DNA from: an uncultured Collinsella sp.
Lineage (GTDB): Bacteria > Actinomycetota > Coriobacteriia > Coriobacteriales > Coriobacteriaceae
Direction: 5' to 3'
Length of the DNA: 29,975 nt
NCBI GenBank assembly: GCA_902478945.1
Contig: CABSMX010000013.1
Span: 1 to 29,975 of the forward strand
Below are positions 6,639 through 14,545 of the stretch, piece by piece. A program made the position numbers and the translations under genes. Within the stretch, counting starts at the first letter, position 1. Every line of letters starts with the position of its first letter. A model generated the notes under the pieces. That model did no database searches, was not told the DNA's origin, and worked only from the letters and a program-made list of their open reading frames with translations.

Positions 6639-6751
6639 GCCGCCCGGGATGCAACCGGGGATGCCTGCTCATAATAGCGGCATCCCTGCTAATAGACGGA
6701 TTGACGCTGTGGGCGGCGGTATCGCTGGCCCGCATGATCATTGGAGGATGA
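6635..6751 (+). CDS. tiny membrane protein
   Basis: 38 aa from the ATG of an ATGA overlap. CNRGC near the N-terminus is followed by one long hydrophobic segment (LLIIAASLLIDGLTLWAAVS). Could act on the host membrane or in superinfection exclusion; nothing specific can be said. Confidence 0.5.
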   Translation: MSRPGCNRGCLLIIAASLLIDGLTLWAAVSLARMIIGG

Positions 6752-6752
6752 C

Positions 6753-6881
6753 ATGGGATACAAGAAGTTAATGGATGCAGCCGGTGCTGTCGTGTCCATG
6801 CTCGTGATGCTCTTCCTGGTGCTGCTCGTGTGCTACGGCATCGTGTGGTGCATCGGCGGGATAGCGGCGATGCTGGTATGA
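6753..6881 (+). CDS. tiny membrane protein
   Basis: 42 aa (MGYKKLMDAAGAVVSMLVML, then FLVLLVCYGIVWCIGGIAAM), a single transmembrane helix for most of its length. TTGGAGGATG just upstream provides a Shine-Dalgarno sequence. It ends in an ATGA overlap with the HNH gene. Function unknown. Confidence 0.55.
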   Translation: MGYKKLMDAAGAVVSMLVMLFLVLLVCYGIVWCIGGIAAMLV

Positions 6882-7168
6882 GCGGCAACCCGCGCAACCG
6901 CAACGGCAACGCAAGGCGCAAGCTGAGAGCGAGGCTGAGGGCAGAGGGAAGGCCGTGCCACATATGCGGCCAGCCGATAGACTACAGCCTGCCGAGCGGC
7001 GACCCGTGGAGCTTCGAGGTGGACGAGCTGCTGCCCGTGTCGAGGGGAGGCAGCCCGCTGGACTACTCCAACGTGGATGCAGCCCACAGGATTTGCAACC
7101 AGCGGCGCGGCAACAGGATGCCGGGCGACGCCAAGCAGTACCAGATACGCCGCACGCGGCTGTTCTGA
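6878..7168 (+). CDS. HNH endonuclease
   Basis: 96 aa starting at the ATG of an ATGA overlap. After a basic N-terminus there is CHICGQPI (first zinc Cys pair), DELLPVSRGGSPLDYSNVD (the HNH histidine position here reads DELLP) and AAHRICNQRRGNRM (second part with conserved Asn). HNH proteins next to terS/terL commonly work with terminase in cutting concatemers of HK97-like phages. The first catalytic His of HNH appears replaced (VDELLPVSRGG rather than VDHIxPxxxGG), which may alter activity. It is the last gene before the packaging operon. Confidence 0.8.
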   Translation: MSGNPRNRNGNARRKLRARLRAEGRPCHICGQPIDYSLPSGDPWSFEVDELLPVSRGGSPLDYSNVDAAHRICNQRRGNRMPGDAKQYQIRRTRLF

Positions 7169-7194
7169 GGGAAAACATAGCAATGCACCAATAG

Positions 7195-7230
7195 GGGCGC
7201 GGTCGTTTCGGCGGTCGCGCCCTTTCTTTT
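7195..7230 (+). terminator. rho-independent terminator after the HNH gene
   Basis: GGGCGCG (7195-7201) pairs with CGCGCCC (7216-7222) around a 14-nt loop, followed by TTTCTTTT. It separates the early region from the packaging operon. Confidence 0.75.
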
Positions 7231-7347
7231 GGCCCCAAGCGCCGAAGCCGCCGAAAAGAGGCGGGGCGGTCGCCCCTCCCCCGGGTCGGAAGGCCACTCC
7301 GGCCGCCTAGGGCCGATTTCCCCCCGCCCGTTCCGAACGATTTCGCT

Positions 7348-7368
7348 ATCTCACGCCGCCATTACGAT
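7348..7368 (+). promoter_or_regulatory. late-operon motif, copy 1 (upstream of terS)
   Basis: ATCTCACG (7348-7355), seven bases, then TACGAT (7363-7368), which could be a -10 element. The same arrangement recurs at 26486-26506 and partly at 12037-12057, each time just after a terminator and before an operon. The surrounding gap 7231-7391 holds no gene and could also hold the packaging site, which I cannot identify. Confidence 0.45.
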
Positions 7369-7391
7369 TCCCCGCGAAGAAGGAGGGAATC

Positions 7392-7835
7392 ATGGCCGAG
7401 AACATCGAGATGCCGCCGGAAGTGGCTAGCGACCCCGTGCAAGCCGCCATCTGGGAGCAGCTGACCGCGAGGCGCACGTTCGCGCAGGAGGATGCGCCGA
7501 CGCTGGCGCTGCTCTGCTACTGGCACGCCGTGGCGAACCAGGCACGCGAGGCCATGGCCCTCGAGGGCAACGAGATCGAAATACTCGACGCCACCGCATA
7601 CAAGCCGATCAGGGGCAAGGGCGGCAAGCGGCTCAAGATGATGCGCAAGAATCCGGCGCTGACCGTGCTGAAGGAGGCCAGCACCGAGATCAGGGCGCTG
7701 TCGGACCAGCTCGGCCTGTCCAAGTCGGCCCGCAACGTCACGGTGCAGCAGGCGCGACCCGCGAGCGCCCACGGCAAGCTGCTCACGCTCATGTTCGATG
7801 ACCGCGAGGCGCGTGCCAAGGCGGCAGGCGCGTGA
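7392..7835 (+). CDS. terS: terminase small subunit (P27 family)
   Basis: 147 aa; strong AAGGAGG 6-10 bp upstream. It recognises the packaging start site and hands DNA to the large subunit. The pattern fits P27-type small subunits: a helical N-terminus (DPVQAAIWEQLTARRTFAQE), the MRKNPALTVLKEASTEIRAL block, and LGLSKSARNV near the C-terminus. It is directly followed by the large subunit in a GTGA overlap. Confidence 0.85.
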   Translation: MAENIEMPPEVASDPVQAAIWEQLTARRTFAQEDAPTLALLCYWHAVANQAREAMALEGNEIEILDATAYKPIRGKGGKRLKMMRKNPALTVLKEASTEIRALSDQLGLSKSARNVTVQQARPASAHGKLLTLMFDDREARAKAAGA

Positions 7836-9256
7836 TGCAGGCGAGGCAGACCCCGACATACGAGGCGAACATCCCGGAAAGGCTCGACGGGGACGGCCCC
7901 ATGGCGGCAGAACTGGCATCCGCGTACTTCGGCGACCCGCTGCCGTGGCAGCCGCACCTGCTCGACGCCATGCTCGCCCGCGATGGACGCGACAAGTATC
8001 TGCTGCGCTCGATCGGCATATCCATCCCGCGACAGAACGGCAAGAGCTGGGACGTTCGCGCCCGCTGCTTCCACGGCGCCCTCAACGGCGAGAAGATTCT
8101 GTACACATGCCAGCACGGCGACACCTCAGACCAGATGTTCCAGGAGCTTTCAAGGCCATTCGAGGACGAGGACGAGCCTGAGCTTAACGCCCTGCTGCTC
8201 GCCGTGCGCAAGACCAACGGCCAGCAGGCCATCAAGCTCAAGAACGGCGGCCTTATCCGCTTCACCACGCGCACCGACTCGCTGGCGCGAGGCAAGACCT
8301 ACGACGTGCTCATTTACGACGAAGCACAGGAGCTTACGGCCAAGCAGCAGGCGGCTTCTCTGCCCGCCATCTCGGCAGGGTCGAAGCACAACCCGCAGAC
8401 GATCTACCTGGGCACGCCGCCAGGCCCCGACAACGTTGGCACGGTGTTCCGCGACCTCCACGAGGACGTTCACAACGGCAGGTCTGAGATGGGATGGATC
8501 GAGTGGGGCGCTACAGAGATCGGCGACGTGCACGACGAGTCGCGATGGTTCGAGTACAACCCGTCTCTCGGCACAATCCTCGACATAGAGGCCGTACGCG
8601 GCGAGTCCGAGCAGATGCAGCCCGACGTCTTCGCGCGTGAGCGCCTTGGCTGGTGGAGCCCAATCGGAGGAGCCGACTCATACGCGCTTTCGAGCGCCAA
8701 GTGGAAGGCGTGCGAGGCGGCGGGGCCGATGCAGGAAGGCAAGCTCGCGTTCGGCGTGAAGTTCTCGCCCGACGGGTCGCGCGTTGCCGTGTCCTGGGCG
8801 AAGGCAGAGCGCGGTGCCGGCTCCTACGTCGAGCTTTACGACCTCATGGGCGCTGAGGGCGGCACTGTCGGCATATCCGACATGCTGCTGCGCAACCGCG
8901 AGGAGATCGCGTGCGTCTGCATCGACGGAAAGAGCGGAGCGGACGCGCTGAAGCAGCGACTTCTGGACGGCAGGATGCCGAAGTCGGCGATCGTCATGGG
9001 CAGCACCGCGATCGTGCAGGCCGCCGCGACGATGCTGGCCGACGAGGTCAACGCCGGGACGACGAGCCACATCGAATCGCCCGCGTTGGACGATTCCGCA
9101 ACGAAGTCGATCAAGCGCGACATCGGGCGCGACGGCTGGGGCTTCGGCGACGGCCCCGACTCTTCGTCAGCGCCGATCGAAAGCGCATCGCTGGCCCTAT
9201 GGGCGGCGAGGACAACCAAGAGAGACCCGAGACGTAAACAGGAGGCAAGCTTCTGA
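7832..9256 (+). CDS. terL: terminase large subunit
   Basis: 474 aa packaging motor and nuclease. Walker A-like SIPRQNGKSWDV and Walker B LIYDEAQEL lie in the N-terminal ATPase; the phage T4/HK97-type RNase-H-like nuclease occupies the C-terminal half, with acidic residues in GVKFSPDGSRVAVSWA and ACVCIDGKSGADALKQRL. Start is GTG 7832 in a GTGA overlap, or ATG 7835. Length and order are those of HK97-like siphophages. Confidence 0.92.
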   Translation: MMQARQTPTYEANIPERLDGDGPMAAELASAYFGDPLPWQPHLLDAMLARDGRDKYLLRSIGISIPRQNGKSWDVRARCFHGALNGEKILYTCQHGDTSDQMFQELSRPFEDEDEPELNALLLAVRKTNGQQAIKLKNGGLIRFTTRTDSLARGKTYDVLIYDEAQELTAKQQAASLPAISAGSKHNPQTIYLGTPPGPDNVGTVFRDLHEDVHNGRSEMGWIEWGATEIGDVHDESRWFEYNPSLGTILDIEAVRGESEQMQPDVFARERLGWWSPIGGADSYALSSAKWKACEAAGPMQEGKLAFGVKFSPDGSRVAVSWAKAERGAGSYVELYDLMGAEGGTVGISDMLLRNREEIACVCIDGKSGADALKQRLLDGRMPKSAIVMGSTAIVQAAATMLADEVNAGTTSHIESPALDDSATKSIKRDIGRDGWGFGDGPDSSSAPIESASLALWAARTTKRDPRRKQEASF

Positions 9257-10683
9257 TGGCAGCAGTGAACATGGAACTGGCCGGACAGGTCGCGGCGGCG
9301 GAAGGCCTGCGACACGAGGACAAGGCGCTCGTGCGCGAGCTTATGGACACGTGGCGCACCCACCGATCCCGCAACATGTTGCGGGAGGACTACTACCTCG
9401 GACACGTCGGCGTCAAAGACCTAGGCATCGCCATGCCGAAAGCCCTCGCCAAGAAGATCAACCCGCGCGTTGACTGGCCCAAGAAGGCGGTGCACGCCCT
9501 GGCAGATCGCTCGGTGTTCAACGGCTTCACTGCCGACGACGATGCCGTTACCATGCGGCTGCGCGACATATGTGCCGACAACCAGCTCGAAGCTCTCTAC
9601 CGCAAGAACCTTATCGGTGAGCTGAAGCACTGCTGCGGCTTCTGGACTGTCACGGACGGCGGCGGCAAGCCAATCATCTCCGCGTACCCGGCAACCGCAG
9701 CGGCGGCAATCTGGGATGACGCGCAGAAGCGCATCAAGGCCGGTCTCGTTGTGGCCGAGTCGAAGAAGATGCCAGGTGACACCGAGCGCGTGCCGACCGT
9801 CGTGCACCTGCTCACAGAAGACGCGCTGGTGGTGCTTACGCGCGGCAGCGGCCACTGGGTGGCCGACTACATGGAGCATGGCATGGGTCGCTGTCTCATG
9901 GAGCCTATGCCCTACGATGCCACGCTTGAGCGACCGTTCGGCTCCTCGCGCATCAGCCGTTCGGTCATGAGCATCACAGACGACGCCATACGCCAACGCG
10001 CCCGCATGGAGGTGGCGTCTGAGGCCGCGACGCTGCCGCAGACCTGGCTGCTCGGCACATACAAGAAGATGATCAACGGGCAGAACAAGTACGACGCGTC
10101 GATGGGGGCGGTCAACGAGATCACCAAAGACCCTGACGGAGACTCGCCGACCGTGTGGCAGTCGGCCCAGTTGCAGATGGCGCCGCTCACCGAGTACCTG
10201 CGCCAGCTAGCATGCCAAATGTCGGCGGTCACCAATGTTCCGGTGTCTTTCTTCGGCGTGAGCAACGACAACCCATCCTCTTCGGATGCCATCGCTGCAT
10301 CGCTCGAACCGCTCGTGATCGATGCGAAGAACCTCAACCGCGAGAATGGCAACGCTTTGCGCAACGTGGCCTACATGGCGCTCGCTGTGGCGAACGGCAC
10401 GGATTACGAGACCGAGCGCGATGCCGGCTACAACCTCAACCCGCGCTTCATGTCCCCGGCCTACCCGTCAATCGTGAGCCTGTCCGACGCCGCATTGAAG
10501 CAGGTGCAGGGTCTGCCGAAGCTCGCCAACTCCGACGTGATGCTCGAAATGCTCGACTACACAGACGAGCAGATCCAGCGCATCAACAGCGACAACAAGA
10601 AGGCACAGGCGAGCGCTGCCGTGGCCTCGCTGTTCGAGCCGAAGGAGGGCGAGGATGGCGGAGATACCTCGCAGCCTGCTTAA
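9256..10683 (+). CDS. portal protein (SPP1 gp6-like)
   Basis: 475 aa; forms the dodecameric DNA gate at the capsid vertex. It starts at the last base of terL. Recognisable by position and by segments such as HRSRNMLREDYYLGHVGVKD, ALADRSVFNGF, VPVSFFGVSNDNPSSSDAI (the conserved portal SS/A motif area) and the C-terminal LDYTDEQIQRINSDNKKAQ. Typical length for the Phage_prot_Gp6 family. The minor capsid gene begins inside its 3' end. Confidence 0.9.
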   Translation: MAAVNMELAGQVAAAEGLRHEDKALVRELMDTWRTHRSRNMLREDYYLGHVGVKDLGIAMPKALAKKINPRVDWPKKAVHALADRSVFNGFTADDDAVTMRLRDICADNQLEALYRKNLIGELKHCCGFWTVTDGGGKPIISAYPATAAAAIWDDAQKRIKAGLVVAESKKMPGDTERVPTVVHLLTEDALVVLTRGSGHWVADYMEHGMGRCLMEPMPYDATLERPFGSSRISRSVMSITDDAIRQRARMEVASEAATLPQTWLLGTYKKMINGQNKYDASMGAVNEITKDPDGDSPTVWQSAQLQMAPLTEYLRQLACQMSAVTNVPVSFFGVSNDNPSSSDAIAASLEPLVIDAKNLNRENGNALRNVAYMALAVANGTDYETERDAGYNLNPRFMSPAYPSIVSLSDAALKQVQGLPKLANSDVMLEMLDYTDEQIQRINSDNKKAQASAAVASLFEPKEGEDGGDTSQPA

Positions 10684-11929
10684 CGAGCTTACGGACGAGA
10701 TCAACGCGCTATCTGGAATGGCGCAGCGCCAAGCCGGCGACGCGCTCACCCGCTTGGTGGCCGACTGGGAGGCGAGCGGGAACGGCGACATAGCGGCGCT
10801 GCGAGAGGCGGCCTACGAGGTGATCGAGACGGCTTGCGGCTACTACGCCGACACCGTTGCGGCTGGCCGCGCCGCCGAGTTCTACGACGCCGTGCGCAAG
10901 GCGCAGGAAGCGCCCGGAAAGTACGCCGCCGTCGCCGAGTCGCTGCGCGACCCCCAGGCGACGTACGGCTCGGTGAAGGCGTTCATGGCAAGCGTGGTGA
11001 AGCAGGGAGCCACCGACATGTTCGTTGCCGCGTGCGTTCGCCGCCTCGACGCAGAGATCCGCAAGGCCGCGAACATGTGCGTGGCGCACAACGTCTCCAA
11101 AGACCCGGCGAAACCGAGGTACGCACGCGTGCCGTCTGGCGAGACGTGCGGTTTCTGTCTCATGCTCTCCTCGTTCGGCTTCAACTACAAGACAAAGGAG
11201 GCCGCAAGCCACTCGCACCCAAAGTGCGACTGCCGCGTCGTGCCGAGCTTCGGCAAGGGATCAAAGGTCAGGGGCTACGACCCCGACGGCATGTACGACA
11301 GGTTCAACGAGTGCCTTGACACATTGGGCGGTCGCAACGGGCTGTGGGCGGAATGGGACGCCATGCCCGACGCGGAGCGAGAGGCGTACATCAAGGCCCA
11401 CGGAAACAAGGCCGGCAAGGCTTTCGACAAGTACGTGAACAAGCGCATGGTCGAGGAGATCGAACTGCGCGATCCGAAGTGGTACGCATCGGGAGAACAT
11501 TCCGGCATCGAGTTTACGGACTCCGCCGTGAAAGGCGAGAAGCTAAAGCGCTGGAAGAAAGACCCCGGCGAAAGAATTACCGCCGAGAAGTTGAACGCGC
11601 TTGGCTATAAGGCGGAGTTCTGGGAAGACGAATCGCATCTGACAGCACCGAACTCCGATGGGAAGACAACGATTAGCCGAGCGGATTTATCAACGGGTAT
11701 CGAAATCAAGACGATCTACGGAGCTGGGTCTGAGAACACGTTCAAGTCTCACATCAAGTCAATACCCGGCAAGAATGGCGTGAAGCTCACCGTCGTCGAC
11801 GTGAGCGAGAACGAAAAGGTGACGGACGAGCAGGCGATAAAGTGGATCAGCAAGTACATGGCCCGCTATCACATCAGCGAGGTCAGGATGCTCGGGCACG
11901 ATGGGAAACTCCTGCGAATAAAGAAATAG
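10655..11929 (+). CDS. MuF-like minor capsid protein with C-terminal toxin-like domain
   Basis: 424 aa, starting 29 bp inside the portal gene. The N-terminal ~240 residues look like a head-morphogenesis/minor capsid protein, with the conserved SGETCGFCLMLSS and SHPKCDCRVVPSF cysteine/His block. From about residue 305 (ERITAEKLNALGYKAEFWED) the sequence changes character: it continues TGIEIKTIYGAG, TVVDVSENEK and ISEVRMLGHDGKLLRIKK, which resembles the CdiA-C-type tRNA nuclease fold of polymorphic toxins. MuF-toxin fusions in temperate phages are known. Base use in this 3' part is less GC-rich than its neighbours, suggesting a swapped module. No adjacent immunity gene is visible. Confidence 0.75.
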   Translation: MAEIPRSLLNELTDEINALSGMAQRQAGDALTRLVADWEASGNGDIAALREAAYEVIETACGYYADTVAAGRAAEFYDAVRKAQEAPGKYAAVAESLRDPQATYGSVKAFMASVVKQGATDMFVAACVRRLDAEIRKAANMCVAHNVSKDPAKPRYARVPSGETCGFCLMLSSFGFNYKTKEAASHSHPKCDCRVVPSFGKGSKVRGYDPDGMYDRFNECLDTLGGRNGLWAEWDAMPDAEREAYIKAHGNKAGKAFDKYVNKRMVEEIELRDPKWYASGEHSGIEFTDSAVKGEKLKRWKKDPGERITAEKLNALGYKAEFWEDESHLTAPNSDGKTTISRADLSTGIEIKTIYGAGSENTFKSHIKSIPGKNGVKLTVVDVSENEKVTDEQAIKWISKYMARYHISEVRMLGHDGKLLRIKK

Positions 11930-11975
11930 CCAGCGGCTGCATGTCTCTATAGGTGAGTCAAACAACCCGCTGGCT
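11928..11975 (+). repeat. 9-bp inverted repeat after the minor capsid gene
   Basis: AGCCAGCGG (11928-11936) is exactly complementary to CCGCTGGCT (11967-11975), enclosing a 30-base loop. It begins in the stop codon of the toxin-like gene. No U-tract follows, so it is not a simple terminator; RNA structure or a binding site are possible. Confidence 0.6.
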
Positions 11976-12005
11976 AACCAGATTATAACCGCAAAAAACA
12001 GCAAG

Positions 12006-12028
12006 GGCCACCTACAGGTGGCCTTTTT
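12006..12028 (+). terminator. rho-independent terminator
   Basis: GGCCACC (12006-12012) pairs with GGTGGCC (12017-12023) around a 4-base loop, followed by TTTTT. It ends the packaging/portal transcript before the scaffold and capsid genes. Confidence 0.85.
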
Positions 12029-12036
12029 CATGCCGA

Positions 12037-12057
12037 ATCTCACGCTCATAAGAAACT
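12037..12057 (+). promoter_or_regulatory. late-operon motif, copy 2 (upstream of scaffold)
   Basis: ATCTCACG (12037-12044) followed seven bases later by GAAACT (12052-12057), aligning with the motifs at 7348 and 26486. It comes right after a terminator and 91 bp before the scaffold gene. Confidence 0.35.
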
Positions 12058-12066
12058 GTCGCGGAC

Positions 12067-12132
12067 GGGCCGCACGGCCCAACTGATGACCGTTGAGCAG
12101 CCGCACGGCAGCTCAGGCGTGCCGCACGGCAC
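12067..12132 (+). repeat. three helically phased GCCGCACGGC palindromes
   Basis: GCCGCACGGC occurs at 12069-12078, 12100-12109 and 12121-12130, i.e. 31 and 21 bp apart (about three and two helical turns). Each is an inverted repeat around a central CA; the first and third extend to 14 bp. They lie in the gap before the scaffold gene, so a protein-binding site is likely. Confidence 0.65.
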
Positions 12133-12147
12133 GGGAAAGGACGCGAC

Positions 12148-12624
12148 ATGGCAGAAGCAAACGAACCCACGCAAGTGCCGGGAGCAGAAGGCGGAGATGG
12201 CGCCAACCAGGAGCCGCCCGTCGACTACAAGGCGCTGTACGAGGCCGAGAAGAAGCACTCGCGCGAGTGGGAGAAGAAGGCGAAGGCCAACAGAACCGCA
12301 GCAGCGGCGCTTGAGGAGGCCAACAACGCGAACAAGACCGCCGAAGACCAGATCGCCGACCTCAAGAAGAGGCTCGACGACAAGGAGAAGGAAGAGAAGC
12401 GGTCGAAGATCGCGGCCAAGGTCGCGCAGGAGAAGGGCGTGCCGGCGAGCCTGATCGTCGGCGACGACGAGGAAAGCATGTCCAAGTGGGCAGACGACAT
12501 GCTCGCCGCGTTCAAAAAGCCGCCCGCGCCCAAGGTCGAGAAGCCAGGAAGCTTCCCGAAGCCGAGCGACGGCGACAAATCTGAGCTGCGCGACTTCACG
12601 CGCCAGCTCCTCGGTAACAACTAG
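12148..12624 (+). CDS. capsid scaffold protein (DUF4355-like)
   Basis: 158 aa, highly charged. Disordered acidic N-terminus, a long coiled coil from about residue 30 to 95 (LYEAEKKHSREWEKKAKANR onward), then ASLIVGDDEESMSKWADDML and a C-terminal basic/aromatic tail (LRDFTRQLLGNN). This architecture immediately before the major capsid gene is that of a scaffolding protein, which templates procapsid assembly and is then removed. Confidence 0.82.
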   Translation: MAEANEPTQVPGAEGGDGANQEPPVDYKALYEAEKKHSREWEKKAKANRTAAAALEEANNANKTAEDQIADLKKRLDDKEKEEKRSKIAAKVAQEKGVPASLIVGDDEESMSKWADDMLAAFKKPPAPKVEKPGSFPKPSDGDKSELRDFTRQLLGNN

Positions 12625-12643
12625 AGACAAGTAAGGAGCCGAA

Positions 12644-13522
12644 ATGGCTAACGACACCAGCAAGGTCAAGCTCCCGCACAAGGTAGTGACCTCCATCATC
12701 AACAAGGCAAAGGACACCTCCACCATCGCGGCGCTGTCCCCCAGCACCCCGCAGACGTTCTCCGACACCACCTACATCGTGTTCAACCCGACAACCGAGG
12801 CCGAGGTAGTTGCGGAGGGCGCGAAGAAGAGCGGTTCCGAGGTCTCCACCACGCCGATCGTCGCAAAGCGCGTGAAGGTAGTCACGACCACACGCGTCTC
12901 CGACGAGCTGCGCTGGGCCGACGAGGACAACCAGCTTGAGATCGTGACCAACATCATCGCCGACCAGACCGCCGCGATCGGCCGAGCGCTCGACTACGTG
13001 GTCTACCACGCCGTGTCCCCCAAGACGGGCACCGCGCTCGATGGCTACACCGCGCTCACCGCAGAGGCCAACGCCGTAACCGCCTCGGCATCCGCAGTCG
13101 ACGACATCGACGCGCTGGCCGACGCGCTTATCGACTACGACATCAACGGTTTCGCGCTCTCCCGCAAGTTCGCCGCAGACCTCCGCAAGCTGCGCATTCC
13201 CGCCACCGGCCAGCGCCTCTACCCGGAGATCCCGCTGTCCCTCAACGTCGGCAACATCGACGGCATCCCCGCCGCGACCTCCGGCACCGTCAACGGTCGC
13301 CGCTGCAAGATCGACCCGAAGGTGGCGGGCATCATGGGCGACTTCTCCACCATCAAGTGGGGCATGGTGCGCGACATGACCTCCGAGATCATCGAGTACG
13401 GCGACCCCGACAACACCGGTCAGGACCTGAAGGGATACAACCAGGTCGCGTACCGCACCGAGGCAGTCCTTGCCTACGCGGTTCTCGACCCCAAGGCCTT
13501 CGCCATCCTGAAGACGGCCTAG
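12644..13522 (+). CDS. major capsid protein (HK97 fold)
   Basis: 292 aa; AAGGAG 6 bp before the start. It shows the HK97-family order: N-terminal arm, SPSTPQTFSDTTYIVFNPTT, VVAEGAKKSGSEVSTTPIVA (E-loop region), RVSDELRWADEDNQ (spine helix start), ALSRKFAADLRKLR, and a C-terminal A-domain/P-domain (GRRCKIDPKVAGIMGDFSTI onward). Placement between scaffold and head-tail connector genes confirms it. Confidence 0.92.
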   Translation: MANDTSKVKLPHKVVTSIINKAKDTSTIAALSPSTPQTFSDTTYIVFNPTTEAEVVAEGAKKSGSEVSTTPIVAKRVKVVTTTRVSDELRWADEDNQLEIVTNIIADQTAAIGRALDYVVYHAVSPKTGTALDGYTALTAEANAVTASASAVDDIDALADALIDYDINGFALSRKFAADLRKLRIPATGQRLYPEIPLSLNVGNIDGIPAATSGTVNGRRCKIDPKVAGIMGDFSTIKWGMVRDMTSEIIEYGDPDNTGQDLKGYNQVAYRTEAVLAYAVLDPKAFAILKTA

Positions 13523-13534
13523 GGGGCGGTAACC

Positions 13535-13816
13535 ATGGCGAACCTTGTGCAGAAGTTCATCGTCGAGGACGCATCCAGGGCATCCCCGATCCTCCCGCAG
13601 CACGTCTGCTTCGTGACCGCCGACGGCGAGCCTGTCGGCATCTCCAAACAGGCCGCAAACCCTGGTGCGAACCCGACCATCGCCAAGGTGGTCAAGTGCC
13701 TCGTCGACGCTGGCATGATGGCCGCGACCTCCGAGGCATCCGAGCAGAAGGCCGGCGAGAATGCCGCGAAGCCGGTTGACTCCGGCAAGGCCGAAGAGCC
13801 TGCCAGCGAGGAGTAG
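13535..13816 (+). CDS. possible head fibre/decoration protein
   Basis: 93 aa. The start follows GGGGGCGG. It reads ILPQHVCFVTADGEPVGISK and ends in an Ala/Glu/Lys-rich tail. Proteins with a short FVTADGxxV segment directly after the major capsid gene are often annotated as head fibre proteins in related phages. That name is from position and a weak resemblance; it could instead be a small capsid-associated protein of unknown role. Confidence 0.5.
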   Translation: MANLVQKFIVEDASRASPILPQHVCFVTADGEPVGISKQAANPGANPTIAKVVKCLVDAGMMAATSEASEQKAGENAAKPVDSGKAEEPASEE

Positions 13817-13820
13817 GCGC

Positions 13821-14219
13821 ATGGAGCCGCTAGCGACCATCGAAGACTATAGGGCGAGGTACGGCGACCCGACTGACGAGGCACGCGCCGCGACCCTGCT
13901 CTCAGACGCGTCAGACCTGCTCATGAGCGCTTACGAATCAAACGTGGGCGACTACGAGCGCGGCAAGGTAGCCGCCTTCGACCGATCTGCCGCAGCGGTG
14001 TGCTGCCTCGTGGTCAACAGGGTCTTGTCTGCGCCAGCAGCTCTGGCGGGTGCCATGCAGTACAGCCAGGGCGCAGGCGGCTACACGGCCAGCGTGTCGT
14101 ACGGGTCTGCCCTCGGCGAAATGTACCTGGGAAAGACGGAGCTGAAGCGCCTCGGGCTGCTCGACCAGCGCATCGGGGCGCTCCAACCGGTTGGGAGTGA
14201 TGCCGAATGGGACTCATAA
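13821..14219 (+). CDS. head-tail connector (Gp19/Gp15-like)
   Basis: 132 aa from ATG 13821. The opening LATIEDYRARYGDPTDEARA, ATLLSDASDLLMSAYESNV and LVVNRVLSAPAALAGAMQYS fit phage head-tail adaptor proteins (Phage_Gp19 type), which form the ring below the portal. It overlaps the next gene by 13 bp. Confidence 0.8.
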   Translation: MEPLATIEDYRARYGDPTDEARAATLLSDASDLLMSAYESNVGDYERGKVAAFDRSAAAVCCLVVNRVLSAPAALAGAMQYSQGAGGYTASVSYGSALGEMYLGKTELKRLGLLDQRIGALQPVGSDAEWDS

Positions 14220-14545
14220 GCACCGAATCGGTGACGGTCACAACACCAGTGGTCGACTTCGATTCGCTCGGCGAGCCTATCGAGCGCGGCAGCGTGAACA
14301 CCGCCATAGAGGGCGTGGTCGTATGCCCGGGGGCCACGTCGGAACTCGACGCATCGCGCCCCGATGGCACTGAGGTCGCCTACACGCTGTGTTTCCCCAA
14401 GAGCTTCACCGCATCGCTCAAGGGGTGCCGCGTGAACGTTCGAGGCACCGAGTACCGCGTCATAGGCGACCCGCAGCGCTACGACCCGGAAAACACCCCA
14501 GGCGATTGGAACCTCACCGTGGAAGTGGGGCGCACCGATGGCTAA
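14207..14545 (+). CDS. head closure/stopper protein
   Basis: 112 aa, beta-rich (TESVTVTTPVVDFDSLGEPI, GCRVNVRGTEYRVIGDPQRY, WNLTVEVGRTDG). Its position third after the capsid gene and size match the neck 'stopper' that retains DNA after packaging. It overlaps the next gene by 8 bp. Confidence 0.7.
   Translation: MGLISTESVTVTTPVVDFDSLGEPIERGSVNTAIEGVVVCPGATSELDASRPDGTEVAYTLCFPKSFTASLKGCRVNVRGTEYRVIGDPQRYDPENTPGDWNLTVEVGRTDG

Noticed and set aside
12596..13840. Long - strand open frame across the capsid gene
   Set aside because: Shadow of the high-GC major capsid gene; low-complexity Gly/Val/Arg composition and no ribosome binding site.
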